Shown: positions 1 through 9,680 of the stretch, one piece after another | How positions within the stretch are numbered: position 1 is the first letter of the stretch | How the letters are laid out: every line of letters starts with the position of its first letter | Assembly: GCA_963668325.1 (NCBI GenBank) | Contig: OY764222.1 | Coordinates: 2,976,001-3,040,000, forward strand | DNA length: 64,000 nt | Direction: 5' to 3' | Origin: MPNP01 sp963668325 | Lineage (GTDB): Bacteria; Pseudomonadota; Alphaproteobacteria; Rhodobacterales; Rhodobacteraceae | Notes under the pieces: model-generated | The model's input: only the letters and a program-made list of their open reading frames with translations | Told to the model about the DNA's origin: nothing | Database searches by the model: none | Program-made: the position numbers and the translations under genes

Positions 1-544
1 CAGGGTCGGTTTGAGACAAATCTACTGAATTATCTTCCTCCAGCGGAAAAGATCTCAGGCAATGCTGAATTTGGTCAAGAAGATTGCTTATCCCGGTGCC
101 ATGTTCAGCTGAAACGTAGGCTGGTTCACCCCAACCCAGGTTCAGAACATCTGTCTCAAAACTATCCTGGATCCTGCTTTCCGCTTTATTGGCAACTAGA
201 ATTACCGGTATGTTCTGTTTTCTTAAACTTTGGGAAATCTCCAGATCAATCGGCAAGATCCCAGACCGTGCGTCAACGACAAATAGCAAAGCCGAAGATT
301 TATCCACTGCTTTGCGTGTCATGCGAAAAATGCTTTCTTCCAACTCGTTCACAGGGCGAGTATCCCATCCAGCTGTGTCAACAACCTTAAATGACATCCC
401 AAGGGTTTCTGATTTCCCTTCCTGGAAGTCTCTGGTTACCCCAGGTGAATTATTTACAATCGCCGTTCTTTTACCCAACAAACGATTGAACAGAGTTGAC
501 TTGCCGACATTTGGTCGGCCCACGATTGACAGGCTTATGGCCAT
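1..544 (-). CDS. der: GTPase Der (EngA), N-terminal part, cut by window edge
   Basis: Reading leftward from an ATG at 544, the frame stays open to base 1, so about 181 N-terminal residues are visible and the C-terminus lies outside. It begins MAISLSIVGRPNVGKSTLFN, giving the G1 loop GRPNVGKS. This is followed by SPGVTRD (G2), VVDTAGWD (G3) and NKAES (G4), the layout of the first GTPase domain of Der, an essential double-GTPase of 50S ribosomal subunit assembly. G4 of Der is often NKAEG, so the last residue differs. It lies just downstream of bamB on the same strand (24-nt gap), a pairing common in Proteobacteria. The family call is secure; the second GTPase and KH-like domains cannot be checked. 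Confidence 0.93.
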   Translation of the reverse strand, partial: MAISLSIVGRPNVGKSTLFNRLLGKRTAIVNNSPGVTRDFQEGKSETLGMSFKVVDTAGWDTRPVNELEESIFRMTRKAVDKSSALLFVVDARSGILPIDLEISQSLRKQNIPVILVANKAESRIQDSFETDVLNLGWGEPAYVSAEHGTGISNLLDQIQHCLRSFPLEEDNSVDLSQTDP

Positions 545-567
545 GATTTTAACTTGTAGAAAAGCCC

Positions 568-1938
568 TTAATTCAAGGCGTAAAGGTTACCGTTGGAACT
601 CTTCAAATACATGGTCTGGTTTACAACTATCGGGGTTGAAGTAGCACCACCCGGGACAGTTATCGACCTTGCAGCATCTCCAGTTTCCGGGTTGAAAAAA
701 CGGATTTGACCATCGCTTGATGCAACCAACAATTCTCCTCCCACAAGCAATGGACCGAAATGAGCATATACTTCTTTTCTCCGTCTTGGTCTGTCCGATT
801 TAAAGGACGGAAGAGAAGTAGCCCAAATCCTTTGACCGGTTGCGGCATCAAGCCTCACCAATTCGAAATTATCAGTCACCAGAAATACTGAATCGCCAAT
901 TGGTAAAGGTGGGTTATATGAACCATCACTCGCCCACCATCGCGCCTGGCCATTTGAAATGTTCAAAGCAGCCGTACTTCCACTTTGATTGGCAACAAAA
1001 ATCTGATTATTGGCGATGGCCGGTGAACTTGAAATCCCAATTAAGGTTGAACTTGGATTGGTTCTTCGACTGCCACTAATATATTCCCGCCAGTTTACAT
1101 TTCCATTTTTGGCATTTGCACTTACAACCTCACCCGAAGGAAAGGGTAAAATTATATCATTTGAAGTAATAGCTGGACTTGTATCGCCTGCTACCATGGC
1201 TATGCCACCAGTACTCTCAAGACTCCAACTTAATCGGCCATTCTTGATATCCAATGCCCAGGCCTTGCTGTCCAGAGTAATCAAATATACCAAACCATTA
1301 TAGACTGTTGGTGAAGACACCGCTGGTGCTTCAAATTCCTGGGTCCATACTACTCCACCAGTCTCAGGATCAAGAACATGCAATACCCCAAAACCAGTTG
1401 TTGCAAAAAGATAACCTTCCCCAAAGGCCAAGCCACCACTGGAAGCTTCTTCCTCATCCAATTCTGAGCCAAGGGAGGTTCCCCAAACCAAACTACCATT
1501 AGTAGTAAAAGCCCTGACATTGGAAGCTGCGTCCATGGTAAAAATTTTGTTTTGGGCAAATATAGGAGAAGTCCCAATTCTGTACCTTTTGGTACTTCCT
1601 ACTCCGATACTTCTTTGCCAAACCAGGTTTAAACTTTTGTCCATACCCAGGTTCCCTGGATTGTGCTGAGAATTGGCATTTACATGTGTCCATTCAGACA
1701 AATTCACTTCTGGAGGAGCTACAAATTCTTTTGACCCTGGTAAGGGGTTATTTACAACCAGACTACCAATAGTAGTACCATCTCTCTCGGAAACAACTTC
1801 GGTGGATTCCGACAATGGTCTCTCAATATCAATCCTGTAACCAGCGAGTATTTCCTCTTTTTGTCCACAGCCGATCAATAAACAAAGAGTCGAAAACCCA
1901 ATTACAAAATTTCTAATATTCACGCTACAAAACCCCAA
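568..1938 (-). CDS. bamB: Outer-membrane assembly lipoprotein BamB (PQQ-like beta-propeller)
   Basis: 456 residues. The N-terminus has a short hydrophobic stretch ending in the lipobox LLIGC, so it is predicted to be lipidated and exported. The rest is made of repeated beta-propeller blades with tryptophan-docking motifs such as NGSLVWGTSLG, TGGVVWTQEF, NGRLSWSLE and TGQRIWATSL. BamB is the propeller subunit of the BAM complex that inserts beta-barrel proteins into the outer membrane. Length is slightly above the E. coli protein (about 390), as usual in alphaproteobacteria. It sits between the YfgM-like gene (28-nt gap) and der, probably as one transcription unit. Two further in-frame starts follow closely, so the exact first residue is uncertain. 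Confidence 0.9.
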   Translation of the reverse strand: MGFCSVNIRNFVIGFSTLCLLIGCGQKEEILAGYRIDIERPLSESTEVVSERDGTTIGSLVVNNPLPGSKEFVAPPEVNLSEWTHVNANSQHNPGNLGMDKSLNLVWQRSIGVGSTKRYRIGTSPIFAQNKIFTMDAASNVRAFTTNGSLVWGTSLGSELDEEEASSGGLAFGEGYLFATTGFGVLHVLDPETGGVVWTQEFEAPAVSSPTVYNGLVYLITLDSKAWALDIKNGRLSWSLESTGGIAMVAGDTSPAITSNDIILPFPSGEVVSANAKNGNVNWREYISGSRRTNPSSTLIGISSSPAIANNQIFVANQSGSTAALNISNGQARWWASDGSYNPPLPIGDSVFLVTDNFELVRLDAATGQRIWATSLPSFKSDRPRRRKEVYAHFGPLLVGGELLVASSDGQIRFFNPETGDAARSITVPGGATSTPIVVNQTMYLKSSNGNLYALN

Positions 1939-1966
1939 AAATTCAACTCATTATTTTATCAATTAC

Positions 1967-2647
1967 CTAATTTGGTATTTCTGTTTCTTCACCAAGGGTT
2001 GTTAGGAATTGACTTACCCTGAACTTTAAATTCGATGATGCTTCGGCATCAGAATAAATACCCCTTAGAACAGACAAGCCCTCCTGCCTCAATTCATGAC
2101 TAGAGGATTCTTCTGCCATACCCACCAGGTAATATCCTTTGAGTTCGGTAGCAATTGTCCGAAATGGTGATCCAAATTGAGCAAGGGAATCCAACCTCGA
2201 TATTAAATCATTATAGGAGACAGTACCTTCAGAAATAATTATGGCTTTTAATTCAGCCAAATCTCTGTAGACAATTGATACATCACTATTCCTGGCAAGA
2301 TCCGTCAGAATGTTTACAGCTTCCAATTCATTGTCGTTTTGTTGATAGAGATCTGCCAGATAGAAATCAACAATGGCTTGGGCGTCGGGGTTATCAGCCT
2401 GAATTTGGTTCAAGGCATTAATTTGACTCGATGGGTCTTCTTCCTGAAGAGCCGATACAACAGAACTGCCCAAATCTTGTGCAGTTGATTCAAAATTATT
2501 GCTTTGTATTTCCCTGAAAGTCGCAATCCCAACGACTACCACTATGAGGAGACCCCCAATCCAACCCCATTTCTTGAATAGGGAGAATAATCTGTCTCTC
2601 CGAACCTCGCTGGACACTTCCTCAATAAATGATTCTGAATTACTCAA
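1967..2647 (-). CDS. YfgM-like membrane-anchored TPR protein
   Basis: 226 residues. A cytoplasmic N-terminus (MSNSESFIEEVSSEVRRDR) precedes one membrane segment at about residues 29-46 (GWIGGLLIVVVVGIATF). The remaining, probably periplasmic, part is helical and alanine/leucine-rich, consistent with degenerate tetratricopeptide repeats (PF09976-like). In E. coli YfgM is an ancillary SecYEG-associated factor that works with periplasmic chaperones, and its gene lies directly upstream of bamB and der, the order seen here. Repeat boundaries cannot be defined by eye. The call rests on topology plus gene order. It is likely the first gene of the YfgM-bamB-der unit. Confidence 0.75.
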   Translation of the reverse strand: MSNSESFIEEVSSEVRRDRLFSLFKKWGWIGGLLIVVVVGIATFREIQSNNFESTAQDLGSSVVSALQEEDPSSQINALNQIQADNPDAQAIVDFYLADLYQQNDNELEAVNILTDLARNSDVSIVYRDLAELKAIIISEGTVSYNDLISRLDSLAQFGSPFRTIATELKGYYLVGMAEESSSHELRQEGLSVLRGIYSDAEASSNLKFRVSQFLTTLGEETEIPN

Positions 2648-2921
2648 GTTTTACCCCGTTCCTTACAGCACTGTCATTAACAGAAATTTGATATTGTAGT
2701 AACTTATGAGATATAGTTTAACTGATAGAATTATCAATTTGTTTTTGACAATTGAATTGCCATACCACAAACAGATTCTGGTAAATAAATCCCGATTATT
2801 AATTGTTTCTTGTATCTTATGTTCGAACCAACGAGGCTTTATGGGATATTTGGTAAACGTACCTACAACTCTATATTTAATAGTCTCTCCTATTTATAGG
2901 TTTGTGCGGTAGCAATTTAAT

Positions 2922-4043
2922 ATGCGTATCTTTTCTATTATCACAGCTCTCCTGGTTACAGGACTTCTATATTTATTCGTTGTAGAAAGAGACCTTCTTA
3001 GGGGCTTAATTGGATTTTCATCGACTGAGGAAGAAAATCCTCTGGTAGAAGAACCCAATGAAGATCCGGATCAAACACAACTTGCGAATTTAGAACCAAA
3101 ACCCGTTCGCGTGGTGGCCACGACCTTCGAGCAACAAGTTGTTGAAACTAATGTTAAACTTACCGGCACAACCCAAGCTGCAAGATATGTAGACGTACGG
3201 TCTGAAACATCAGGTCTGGTAATTTCAGAACCCTTCAGAAAAGGAGAGAATGTAAATAAAGGCGATGTTTTATGCGAATTGGACCCGGGAACAAGGCTGG
3301 CTGTCCTGGAAGAAGCCCAGGCACAATTAAAAGCGGCAGAAATTAATGCCTTGACAGCGACGAGATTGGCAGACGGCGGTTTGGGATCCGAAGCCAACAA
3401 GACTTCTGCTCAAGCTGCCTTACAAGCTGAAGTTGCTTCAGTTGAAAGGGCGCAAAAGGATATTACCAGACTATCCATAGAAGCCCCCTTTGATGGCCTT
3501 CTTGAAACAGATGCTGCGGAGATCGGATCACTTCTTCAGACTGGTTCTCTGTGTGCTACCATTATTCAGCTCAATCCCATCAAAATTATTGGCTTTGTTT
3601 CCGAAAGCGATGTTGATAAATTGCAAACTGGAAATCATGCCCAAGCCCGATTAATTTCGGGAAGGACCATAACTGGCGAGGTAACATTTATATCCAGGTC
3701 AGCAGATGAAAGTACACGGACATTTCAAGTCGAGATAACTGTTGACAACAGTGATTTTAGCATCAGAGATGGCCTGACAGCCGAAATTTCTATCCTTGCG
3801 GAAGAAAGCATGGCCCATTTAATTCCCCAATCTGCCCTCACTCTCGATAACACAGGTGCATTAGGTGTTCGAACAGTTGATGATGGGATTGTCAAGTTTG
3901 TGGAGGTGGATTTGTTATTGGATTCACCCCAGGGAGCTTGGGTTCTTGGCCTTCCAACCAAAGTGGATGTGATTGTTGTAGGTCAAGAATTCGTCATTGA
4001 AGGGTCGTTTGTTGATGTGACCTACCGGGAGAATTCCTTATGA
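2922..4043 (+). CDS. RND efflux periplasmic adaptor (membrane fusion protein)
   Basis: 373 residues. An N-terminal hydrophobic anchor (residues 3-20) is followed by an acidic linker. Then come the adaptor domains: a beta-barrel/lipoyl half (TSGLVISEPFRKGENVNKGD), a short alpha-hairpin rich in Ala/Glu (EEAQAQLKAAEINAL), the second lipoyl half (IEAPFDGLLETDAAEIGS) and a beta-barrel region. This is the HlyD/AcrA adaptor fold that bridges an inner-membrane RND pump and an outer-membrane channel. Its stop overlaps the start of the permease (ATGA, 4040-4043), so the pair is translationally coupled. No outer-membrane factor gene is nearby, so the channel must be encoded elsewhere. The substrate is unknown. 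Confidence 0.9.
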   Translation: MRIFSIITALLVTGLLYLFVVERDLLRGLIGFSSTEEENPLVEEPNEDPDQTQLANLEPKPVRVVATTFEQQVVETNVKLTGTTQAARYVDVRSETSGLVISEPFRKGENVNKGDVLCELDPGTRLAVLEEAQAQLKAAEINALTATRLADGGLGSEANKTSAQAALQAEVASVERAQKDITRLSIEAPFDGLLETDAAEIGSLLQTGSLCATIIQLNPIKIIGFVSESDVDKLQTGNHAQARLISGRTITGEVTFISRSADESTRTFQVEITVDNSDFSIRDGLTAEISILAEESMAHLIPQSALTLDNTGALGVRTVDDGIVKFVEVDLLLDSPQGAWVLGLPTKVDVIVVGQEFVIEGSFVDVTYRENSL

Positions 4044-7000
4044 AGGGGGTAGTAGATTGGTCTTCAAAACATCCCAGCATGATTTTTGCGATGGTACTTT
4101 TTTCCATCACTGCTGGTATCGCGTCATATATCAACCTCCCTAAGGAAGGTTCGCCTGATATTACAATTCCGGCCTTTTTTGTTTCTGTTACCCACCAGGG
4201 AATATCTGCCGAGGACAGCGAGCAACTTTTGGTTCAACCCTTGGAAGATAATCTTTCTGACCTTACTGGCTTAAAAAACCTAAATTCTACAGCTGCTGAA
4301 GGTTATGCAGGTATTGCCCTGGAATTTGAATATGGGCTAGATCAACGCGCTACCCTTTCGGATATCCGTGAAAAAGTGAATGAAGCCAGTGAAGAATTTC
4401 CTCCCGATGCTAACGAACCAAGTATCACTGAATTGAGTTTTGCCGAATTCCCAATTCTGGTTGTTGTATTGGCAGGTCAAGTACCTGAAAGGTCACTTCA
4501 AAAAATTGGTGAGGACCTAAAAGACAGAATTGAAGCTCTTCCTCCTATCTTGGAAGTCGGTCTGACTGGCAATCGCAAAGAAATGATTGAGGTTATCATA
4601 GATCCATTTCGACTGGAGGCCTTTGAAATCACTGCCGATGAACTTAATGCCGTAATCACACGAAACAACCAACTCGTTGCAGCAGGAGATGTTCAAACTG
4701 ATAAGGGTTCTTTTGCGATAAAAATACCGTCATCTTTCCAAACTCCCAGTGATGTTGAGGAACTGCCAATAAAAATTAATGGTGATCGCGTTATCACTGT
4801 TGGAGACATCGGGGAAGTAAAATTAACCTTTGAGGATCGAACTGGTTATGCCCGTTTTAATGGTGAATCCACCCTTGGTCTCCAAATCGTCAAGCGAAAG
4901 GGAACAAATGAGATCGAAACCGCCAATCTGGTTAAAGAAGTAACCCGACAGTTTATGGAATCCCTTCCAAGTGAATTGCAAAATTCGATCAATGCCGATT
5001 TTGTACAGGACCAAAGCTTTTATACCCAGGGAATGATTTCCCGACTGGAAGGAGCTGTCCTTACTGCTGTTGCATTGGTAATGATCGTCATTTTGGCCTC
5101 ACTGGGTTTCAGGTCCGCTCTGTTGGTTGGTTTTGCCATCCCTTCCTCCTTCCTCCTTTGTTCAATTTTTCTTGCTGTTCTGGGCATTTCAATTTCCAAC
5201 ATAGTTATGTTTGGGTTGATTTTGTCGGTAGGAATGCTTGTTGACAGTGCAATTGTTGTCGTAGAACTTGGAGACAAAAAGATCCGCGAAGGTGTAGGAC
5301 CAATGAATGCCTATACAAGTGCAGCAAAGCGAATGTTCTGGCCCATTATATCCTCAACCGCAACGACCCTTTGTGCCTTTCTCCCAATGCTATTTTGGCC
5401 TGGCATGGCTGGACAGTTCATGGGAACACTGCCAATAACCCTGATATTTGTTCTTTCTGCTTCCTTGGTAGTTGCCCTGATTTTCCTTCCGGTAGTTGGA
5501 GGATTGGCAGGTAGGATATCTGTCAGGATAAGCCAAATTACTGATTTACTCAGAAATTTGAACTTCTTTATAAGGGTAATTCTAAGTTGTGTTGCAATTG
5601 TCCTTGTTGTTTTTTCAGGATCATCTCTAGTGACAACAACCCTTTCTTTTATGGAAGTTCCTGATACTTCTTTGGTTACTCTTTTCCTACGGGGGTTGGT
5701 ATTTTGTCTAAGTGTCCTGCTACTTTCGATTACGATGGGGTCAATTTTTCGGAAAAAAGACAGCTATTACGACACAACCAGATCTTCTCGAACAATTATT
5801 GGGTTGGTTGTAAAATTAATCGTAGGAAACCCGGTAATGCCTATAATTGTTATCGCTGGAACCCTACTATTTGTTGTGTTCACATTCATGAGCTACTCCA
5901 AGAACAATTATGGGGTAAATTTCTTTGTGGATGCTGAACCTGATATGATTGGGATCAATGTGCTTGCCCGGGGCAATCTGAGTTTGAATGAAAAAGATTT
6001 TCTGGTTTCCTCGGTTGAAGAAGAAATTATGGGTGCGGAGGGTATTGGTTCCATATTTTCTTTCACAGGTGCTGCCGGTCTCCGTGAAACAGATCAAGGT
6101 CCTGTGGATTCCATCGGTGAAATCCAAATCGAATTTAACCCTTGGGAGGAGCGACAAACAATGACTGAATCTGTCAAAGACAGCAGATTAATCATTGAGA
6201 GCTTAGAAGATGTTTTGGTTCAAATACCTGGGGTTAGAACTGATACGACACTGGTTGCTCAAGGACCTTCACAAGGAAAACCCTTAAACCTGAGATTGAA
6301 GAGCACAAGTTGGGAAGATTTACTCGAAAAAACCGAAATCATAAAAACCAAGTTTGAAGAATCGCAAGGGTTGATTTTTGTCGAAGATACCAGACCACTG
6401 CCAGGAATTGACTGGCAAATTGATATTGACCTGGACAAAGCTGCCCGCTTTGGCGCCGATGTTGTATCGGTTGGTTCCATGATCAGAATGGCTACCAGTG
6501 GGGTGGTATTGGATACAATCCGGTTGAATAACTTGAGCGATGAAATTGATATCCGGGTTCGTTTTCCAGAAGAATCCAGAACACTTTCCACTCTCGAAAC
6601 CTTAAGGGTAAGAACCCTGAATGGTTTAGTTCCCGTTTCCAATTTCCTTACCTTCGAGCCAGTTCAGCAGTTGGACCAGGTACAAAGACATGATGGAAAC
6701 AGGTATATTCAAATAAGTGCTGGTATTACACCCAATCTCGTAAACGAAAATGGCGAGGCTATAACTCCAACCGAAAGGGTTACATATTTGGAGGAATGGC
6801 TAGAGCTTACGTTTGGGTCTGACCCAAATTTTAGTTGGGAATGGACAGGTGACCAAGAAGAGCAGAACGAAAGCCAAACTTTTCTAATGTTTGCATTCAT
6901 AGGAGCCTTGGGGCTGATGTTTGGCGTTTTGCTTGCCCAGTTCAACAGCTTCTATAATTCAATACTTGTTTTGTTCGCTGTTGTATTATCCATTACTGGT

Positions 7001-7699
7001 GTTCTAATCGGAATGCAGGTAATGAACCAGCCCTTTTCAATAATAATGACTGGTACCGGGATTGTTTCCTTGGCTGGTATTGTTGTAAATCATAATATCG
7101 TTCTGATAGATACCTATAACGAATACTCAAGCTATATGCCGAGGATTGAAGCAATAATCAGGACTGTCGAGGCTAGAATTAGACCTGTCTTTCTTACTAC
7201 CATAACAACTATGGCAGGCCTGACACCAATGATGTTGGGGATATCATTTGATTTTGGCGACGGTGGTTATGTTATCGATTCTCCCAATTCAATCTGGTGG
7301 AAGCCCTTGGCAACTGCTGTAGTCTTCGGTCTTGGTACCTCGGTTCTGCTTACGCTGGCTTTTACACCGGCAATGCTTGCCATTAGAATTTGGGTTGCGA
7401 AAGGAGCCTATGCCTCTTCCAATACATTGACTGCATTGGTTCTGGGTCCCAAAAGTCAGATTTCGTTGGATCGAAGATTGCGAATTGCCACAGCTTCATT
7501 GCCGCAGATCAATATTGACTGGGATCAATTTCAGCAAGTTCTACTGCCATTCCCCCAAAATAAGAAAGCACTTGAACAACCACCAGGAGATATTATTGAT
7601 GGCAAGTCTGGACCTATTGAAGAAAATGGTGGGGAAATTAATAATATTTCTTCAGAGCAGCCCGAATTAGATGACGGGTTACCTTCACGGGGAAGATAA
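4040..7699 (+). CDS. RND-family efflux permease, enlarged
   Basis: 1219 residues, against about 1030-1050 for AcrB-type pumps. It begins with a short cytoplasmic segment and TM1 (residues 13-31), then the first periplasmic porter domain. TM2-TM6 lie at about 340-490 and include the GMLVDSAIVVVE stretch, the usual TM4 region with its essential acidic residue. Two extra hydrophobic segments follow at about 508-530 and 545-570 before TM7 (about 597-620). After that come the second porter domain and the last membrane bundle (about 950-1118), then a polar, acidic tail of about 100 residues. It is coupled to the adaptor by a 4-nt overlap. Proton-driven export is the family role; substrate unknown. 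Confidence 0.9.
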   Translation: MKGVVDWSSKHPSMIFAMVLFSITAGIASYINLPKEGSPDITIPAFFVSVTHQGISAEDSEQLLVQPLEDNLSDLTGLKNLNSTAAEGYAGIALEFEYGLDQRATLSDIREKVNEASEEFPPDANEPSITELSFAEFPILVVVLAGQVPERSLQKIGEDLKDRIEALPPILEVGLTGNRKEMIEVIIDPFRLEAFEITADELNAVITRNNQLVAAGDVQTDKGSFAIKIPSSFQTPSDVEELPIKINGDRVITVGDIGEVKLTFEDRTGYARFNGESTLGLQIVKRKGTNEIETANLVKEVTRQFMESLPSELQNSINADFVQDQSFYTQGMISRLEGAVLTAVALVMIVILASLGFRSALLVGFAIPSSFLLCSIFLAVLGISISNIVMFGLILSVGMLVDSAIVVVELGDKKIREGVGPMNAYTSAAKRMFWPIISSTATTLCAFLPMLFWPGMAGQFMGTLPITLIFVLSASLVVALIFLPVVGGLAGRISVRISQITDLLRNLNFFIRVILSCVAIVLVVFSGSSLVTTTLSFMEVPDTSLVTLFLRGLVFCLSVLLLSITMGSIFRKKDSYYDTTRSSRTIIGLVVKLIVGNPVMPIIVIAGTLLFVVFTFMSYSKNNYGVNFFVDAEPDMIGINVLARGNLSLNEKDFLVSSVEEEIMGAEGIGSIFSFTGAAGLRETDQGPVDSIGEIQIEFNPWEERQTMTESVKDSRLIIESLEDVLVQIPGVRTDTTLVAQGPSQGKPLNLRLKSTSWEDLLEKTEIIKTKFEESQGLIFVEDTRPLPGIDWQIDIDLDKAARFGADVVSVGSMIRMATSGVVLDTIRLNNLSDEIDIRVRFPEESRTLSTLETLRVRTLNGLVPVSNFLTFEPVQQLDQVQRHDGNRYIQISAGITPNLVNENGEAITPTERVTYLEEWLELTFGSDPNFSWEWTGDQEEQNESQTFLMFAFIGALGLMFGVLLAQFNSFYNSILVLFAVVLSITGVLIGMQVMNQPFSIIMTGTGIVSLAGIVVNHNIVLIDTYNEYSSYMPRIEAIIRTVEARIRPVFLTTITTMAGLTPMMLGISFDFGDGGYVIDSPNSIWWKPLATAVVFGLGTSVLLTLAFTPAMLAIRIWVAKGAYASSNTLTALVLGPKSQISLDRRLRIATASLPQINIDWDQFQQVLLPFPQNKKALEQPPGDIIDGKSGPIEENGGEINNISSEQPELDDGLPSRGR

Positions 7700-7722
7700 A
7701 CCAAATCTAGGATTGGCAAAAT

Positions 7723-9591
7723 CTATTTAAGTGGTGCCGTGGTATCGTTTTCGCCAACTGGTACAACAAATATCTGTCCGGGGAAAATCAAATCCGGATC
7801 ATCAATCTGATCTTTGTTGGCATTGTAAATTCGAACATACAGCCTGCCAAGGCCATAATTTCTTCTGGAAATACCCCAAAGCGTAAATCCTTTTTGTACG
7901 GTTACCAGGGTTGCCAGTTTGGGATTTTCCTGAATTTTCTCTTGTGCTTTCAGGGCATGGGACGGAGGTTCAATCCTCAAGGGGGTTGCTACATTCTCAA
8001 TGACCTTTCCTCCCGTATCAACCTCATTAATAGTAAGGAAATAGTCACCGGGTTCAACAGAACTCAATTCTACTTTCCAGTTCCCTTCTTCGTCAATGAT
8101 CTCTGAAGTTACCTGTTTCCCATCAAGAAGTATCCTTGCCAAGTTTTCAGGGTCTCCACTTCCTGATAAATTTACGTACCCACTTTCTTCGTACGCAACT
8201 ATTTCGAGCAAAAGATCTTTATCTGGAGAACCTACTACACTAATTCCATCATCATCCTGGGAAATCCTTACCTGTTCAATCGGTACAGAAGCACTATCAG
8301 CTTTGGCAATAAAAAGAGTTTCTTTCGAATAATGCAACGACCCATCAGATGCGACAGCTGCCAACGCTATCTCAATTGGGTCAGATGACAATTCCAATGA
8401 AAAAATTGCGGTAAACTCACCATTGGATGTTGTTGTTTCCTCAGCAACGGAAACTAAATCTGCAAAAACCCTAACCATTATTCCGGGAGATGATCTTCCG
8501 GCAATTACGGAAGCACCACCTTCAGAGATCCGTACCACATCAAAAGTTGGCAATATAATTTGAGATGAACCTTCGTTAATTTCAGACTGAACAATTTCAG
8601 ATACAGAACTGTCCTGGGAATCACTCCCCACATCTTCTGCTTGTTCTTCAACAGGCTCATCCGAAACCGCATCATCAGATACAGAACTGTCCTGAGAGTC
8701 TTCCCCGGCATCTTCAGCTTTTTGCTCTACCGCTTCTTCTGAAGCCATATTCTCTGCTGGCTGGGGCTTCTCTGAAGTAACATCCTCTGGCTGAGTTCCC
8801 TCATCATCAGATACAGAACTGTCTTGGGTATCTACCCCTACATCTTCTGCTTGTTCTTCAACAGGCTCATCCGAAACTGTATCATCAACTGGTTGGGGTT
8901 GCTCCGAAGTATCTTCCTTTGGCTGAGTTCCTTCATCACCAGATGCAATGCTATCCAGGGATTTCTCAACTTCTTCTGCTTGTTCTTCAACAGGCTCATC
9001 CGAAACCGCATCATCAACTGGTTGGGGTTGCTCCGAAATATCTTCCTTTGGCTGAGTTCCCTCATCATCAGATACAGAACTGTCCTGAGAGTCTTCCCCG
9101 ATATCTTCACCTTTTTGTTCTACCAATTCTTCTGAAGCCATATTCTCTGCTGGCTGAGTTCCTTCATCACCAGATGCAGTGCTATCCAAGGATTTCTCAA
9201 CTTCTTCTGCTTGTTCTTCAACAGGCTCATCCGAAACCGCATCATCAACTGGTTGGGGTTGCTCCGAAATATCTTCCTTTGGCTGAGTTCCCTCATCATC
9301 AGATACAGAACTGTCCTGAGAGTCTTCCCCGATATCTTCTGCTTGTTCTTCAACAGGCTCATCTGAAACCGCATCATCAACTGGTTGGGGCTGCTCTGTA
9401 GCATCCTCGGTCGTTTCTACCTCACCTTCTGATTCTGTAGTAATATCTTCCTCTGCAACAGGAGGTTCCTCAGGTGGGGTAACTTCTTCATTCTGTTGTC
9501 GGGTAAGTAAGTAGATCAGCAGGATAATCACCAAAACGGCTATTATACCAATAACAATACTTCTATTTCTGTTGGACGAATCGTCTGCCAT
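7723..9591 (-). CDS. Membrane-anchored acidic repeat protein with C-terminal LysM domain
   Basis: 622 residues. One membrane anchor lies near the N-terminus (about residues 10-28). It is followed by a very acidic Glu/Asp/Ser/Pro/Gln-rich stretch (about 35-345) built from repeats such as EQPQPVDDAVSDEPVEEQAE and DSSVSDDEGTQP. Next comes a region with Ig-like beta-strand character (about 345-550). The final 60 residues form a LysM motif (VQKGFTLWGISRRNYG to DPDLIFPGQIFVVP) that should bind peptidoglycan. Single-anchor plus LysM proteins of this sort occur in Alphaproteobacteria. The long acidic repeat probably acts as a flexible spacer across the periplasm (inference). It is transcribed alone, convergent with the RND genes. 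Confidence 0.8.
   Translation of the reverse strand: MADDSSNRNRSIVIGIIAVLVIILLIYLLTRQQNEEVTPPEEPPVAEEDITTESEGEVETTEDATEQPQPVDDAVSDEPVEEQAEDIGEDSQDSSVSDDEGTQPKEDISEQPQPVDDAVSDEPVEEQAEEVEKSLDSTASGDEGTQPAENMASEELVEQKGEDIGEDSQDSSVSDDEGTQPKEDISEQPQPVDDAVSDEPVEEQAEEVEKSLDSIASGDEGTQPKEDTSEQPQPVDDTVSDEPVEEQAEDVGVDTQDSSVSDDEGTQPEDVTSEKPQPAENMASEEAVEQKAEDAGEDSQDSSVSDDAVSDEPVEEQAEDVGSDSQDSSVSEIVQSEINEGSSQIILPTFDVVRISEGGASVIAGRSSPGIMVRVFADLVSVAEETTTSNGEFTAIFSLELSSDPIEIALAAVASDGSLHYSKETLFIAKADSASVPIEQVRISQDDDGISVVGSPDKDLLLEIVAYEESGYVNLSGSGDPENLARILLDGKQVTSEIIDEEGNWKVELSSVEPGDYFLTINEVDTGGKVIENVATPLRIEPPSHALKAQEKIQENPKLATLVTVQKGFTLWGISRRNYGLGRLYVRIYNANKDQIDDPDLIFPGQIFVVPVGENDTTAPLK
8921..9108. repeat. Direct repeat copy 1 inside the LysM protein gene
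   Basis: This 188-bp copy is nearly identical to 9152-9339, offset by 231 bp (77 codons, so in frame). It encodes roughly residues 162-224. Only a few substitutions were found (for example around 8947 and 8958). Confidence 0.88.
9152..9339. repeat. Direct repeat copy 2 inside the LysM protein gene
   Basis: Partner of 8921-9108. Shorter partial copies of the same building blocks continue on both sides, from about 8600 to 9420. Confidence 0.88.
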
Positions 9592-9680
9592 GCATTAATT
9601 CTTTAAACCAATAGGTGAGATAATTTCATTAGCTAAATAAACTTACCTTACCAAAATACACCATTTACCTGTTAATAAAT

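Noticed and set aside
189..644. 151-codon plus-strand open frame
   Set aside because: It lies antisense to der, whose GTPase motifs are unmistakable on the minus strand.
8824..9401. Several overlapping plus- and minus-strand open frames with repetitive Leu/His/Gln-rich products
   Set aside because: They are alternate-frame reflections of the repeated acidic coding region of the LysM protein and repeat only because that DNA repeats.
8600..9420. Possible CRISPR array because of regularly recurring sequence
   Set aside because: The repeat units are long (188 bp), in frame and translated; there are no short repeats separated by unique spacers.
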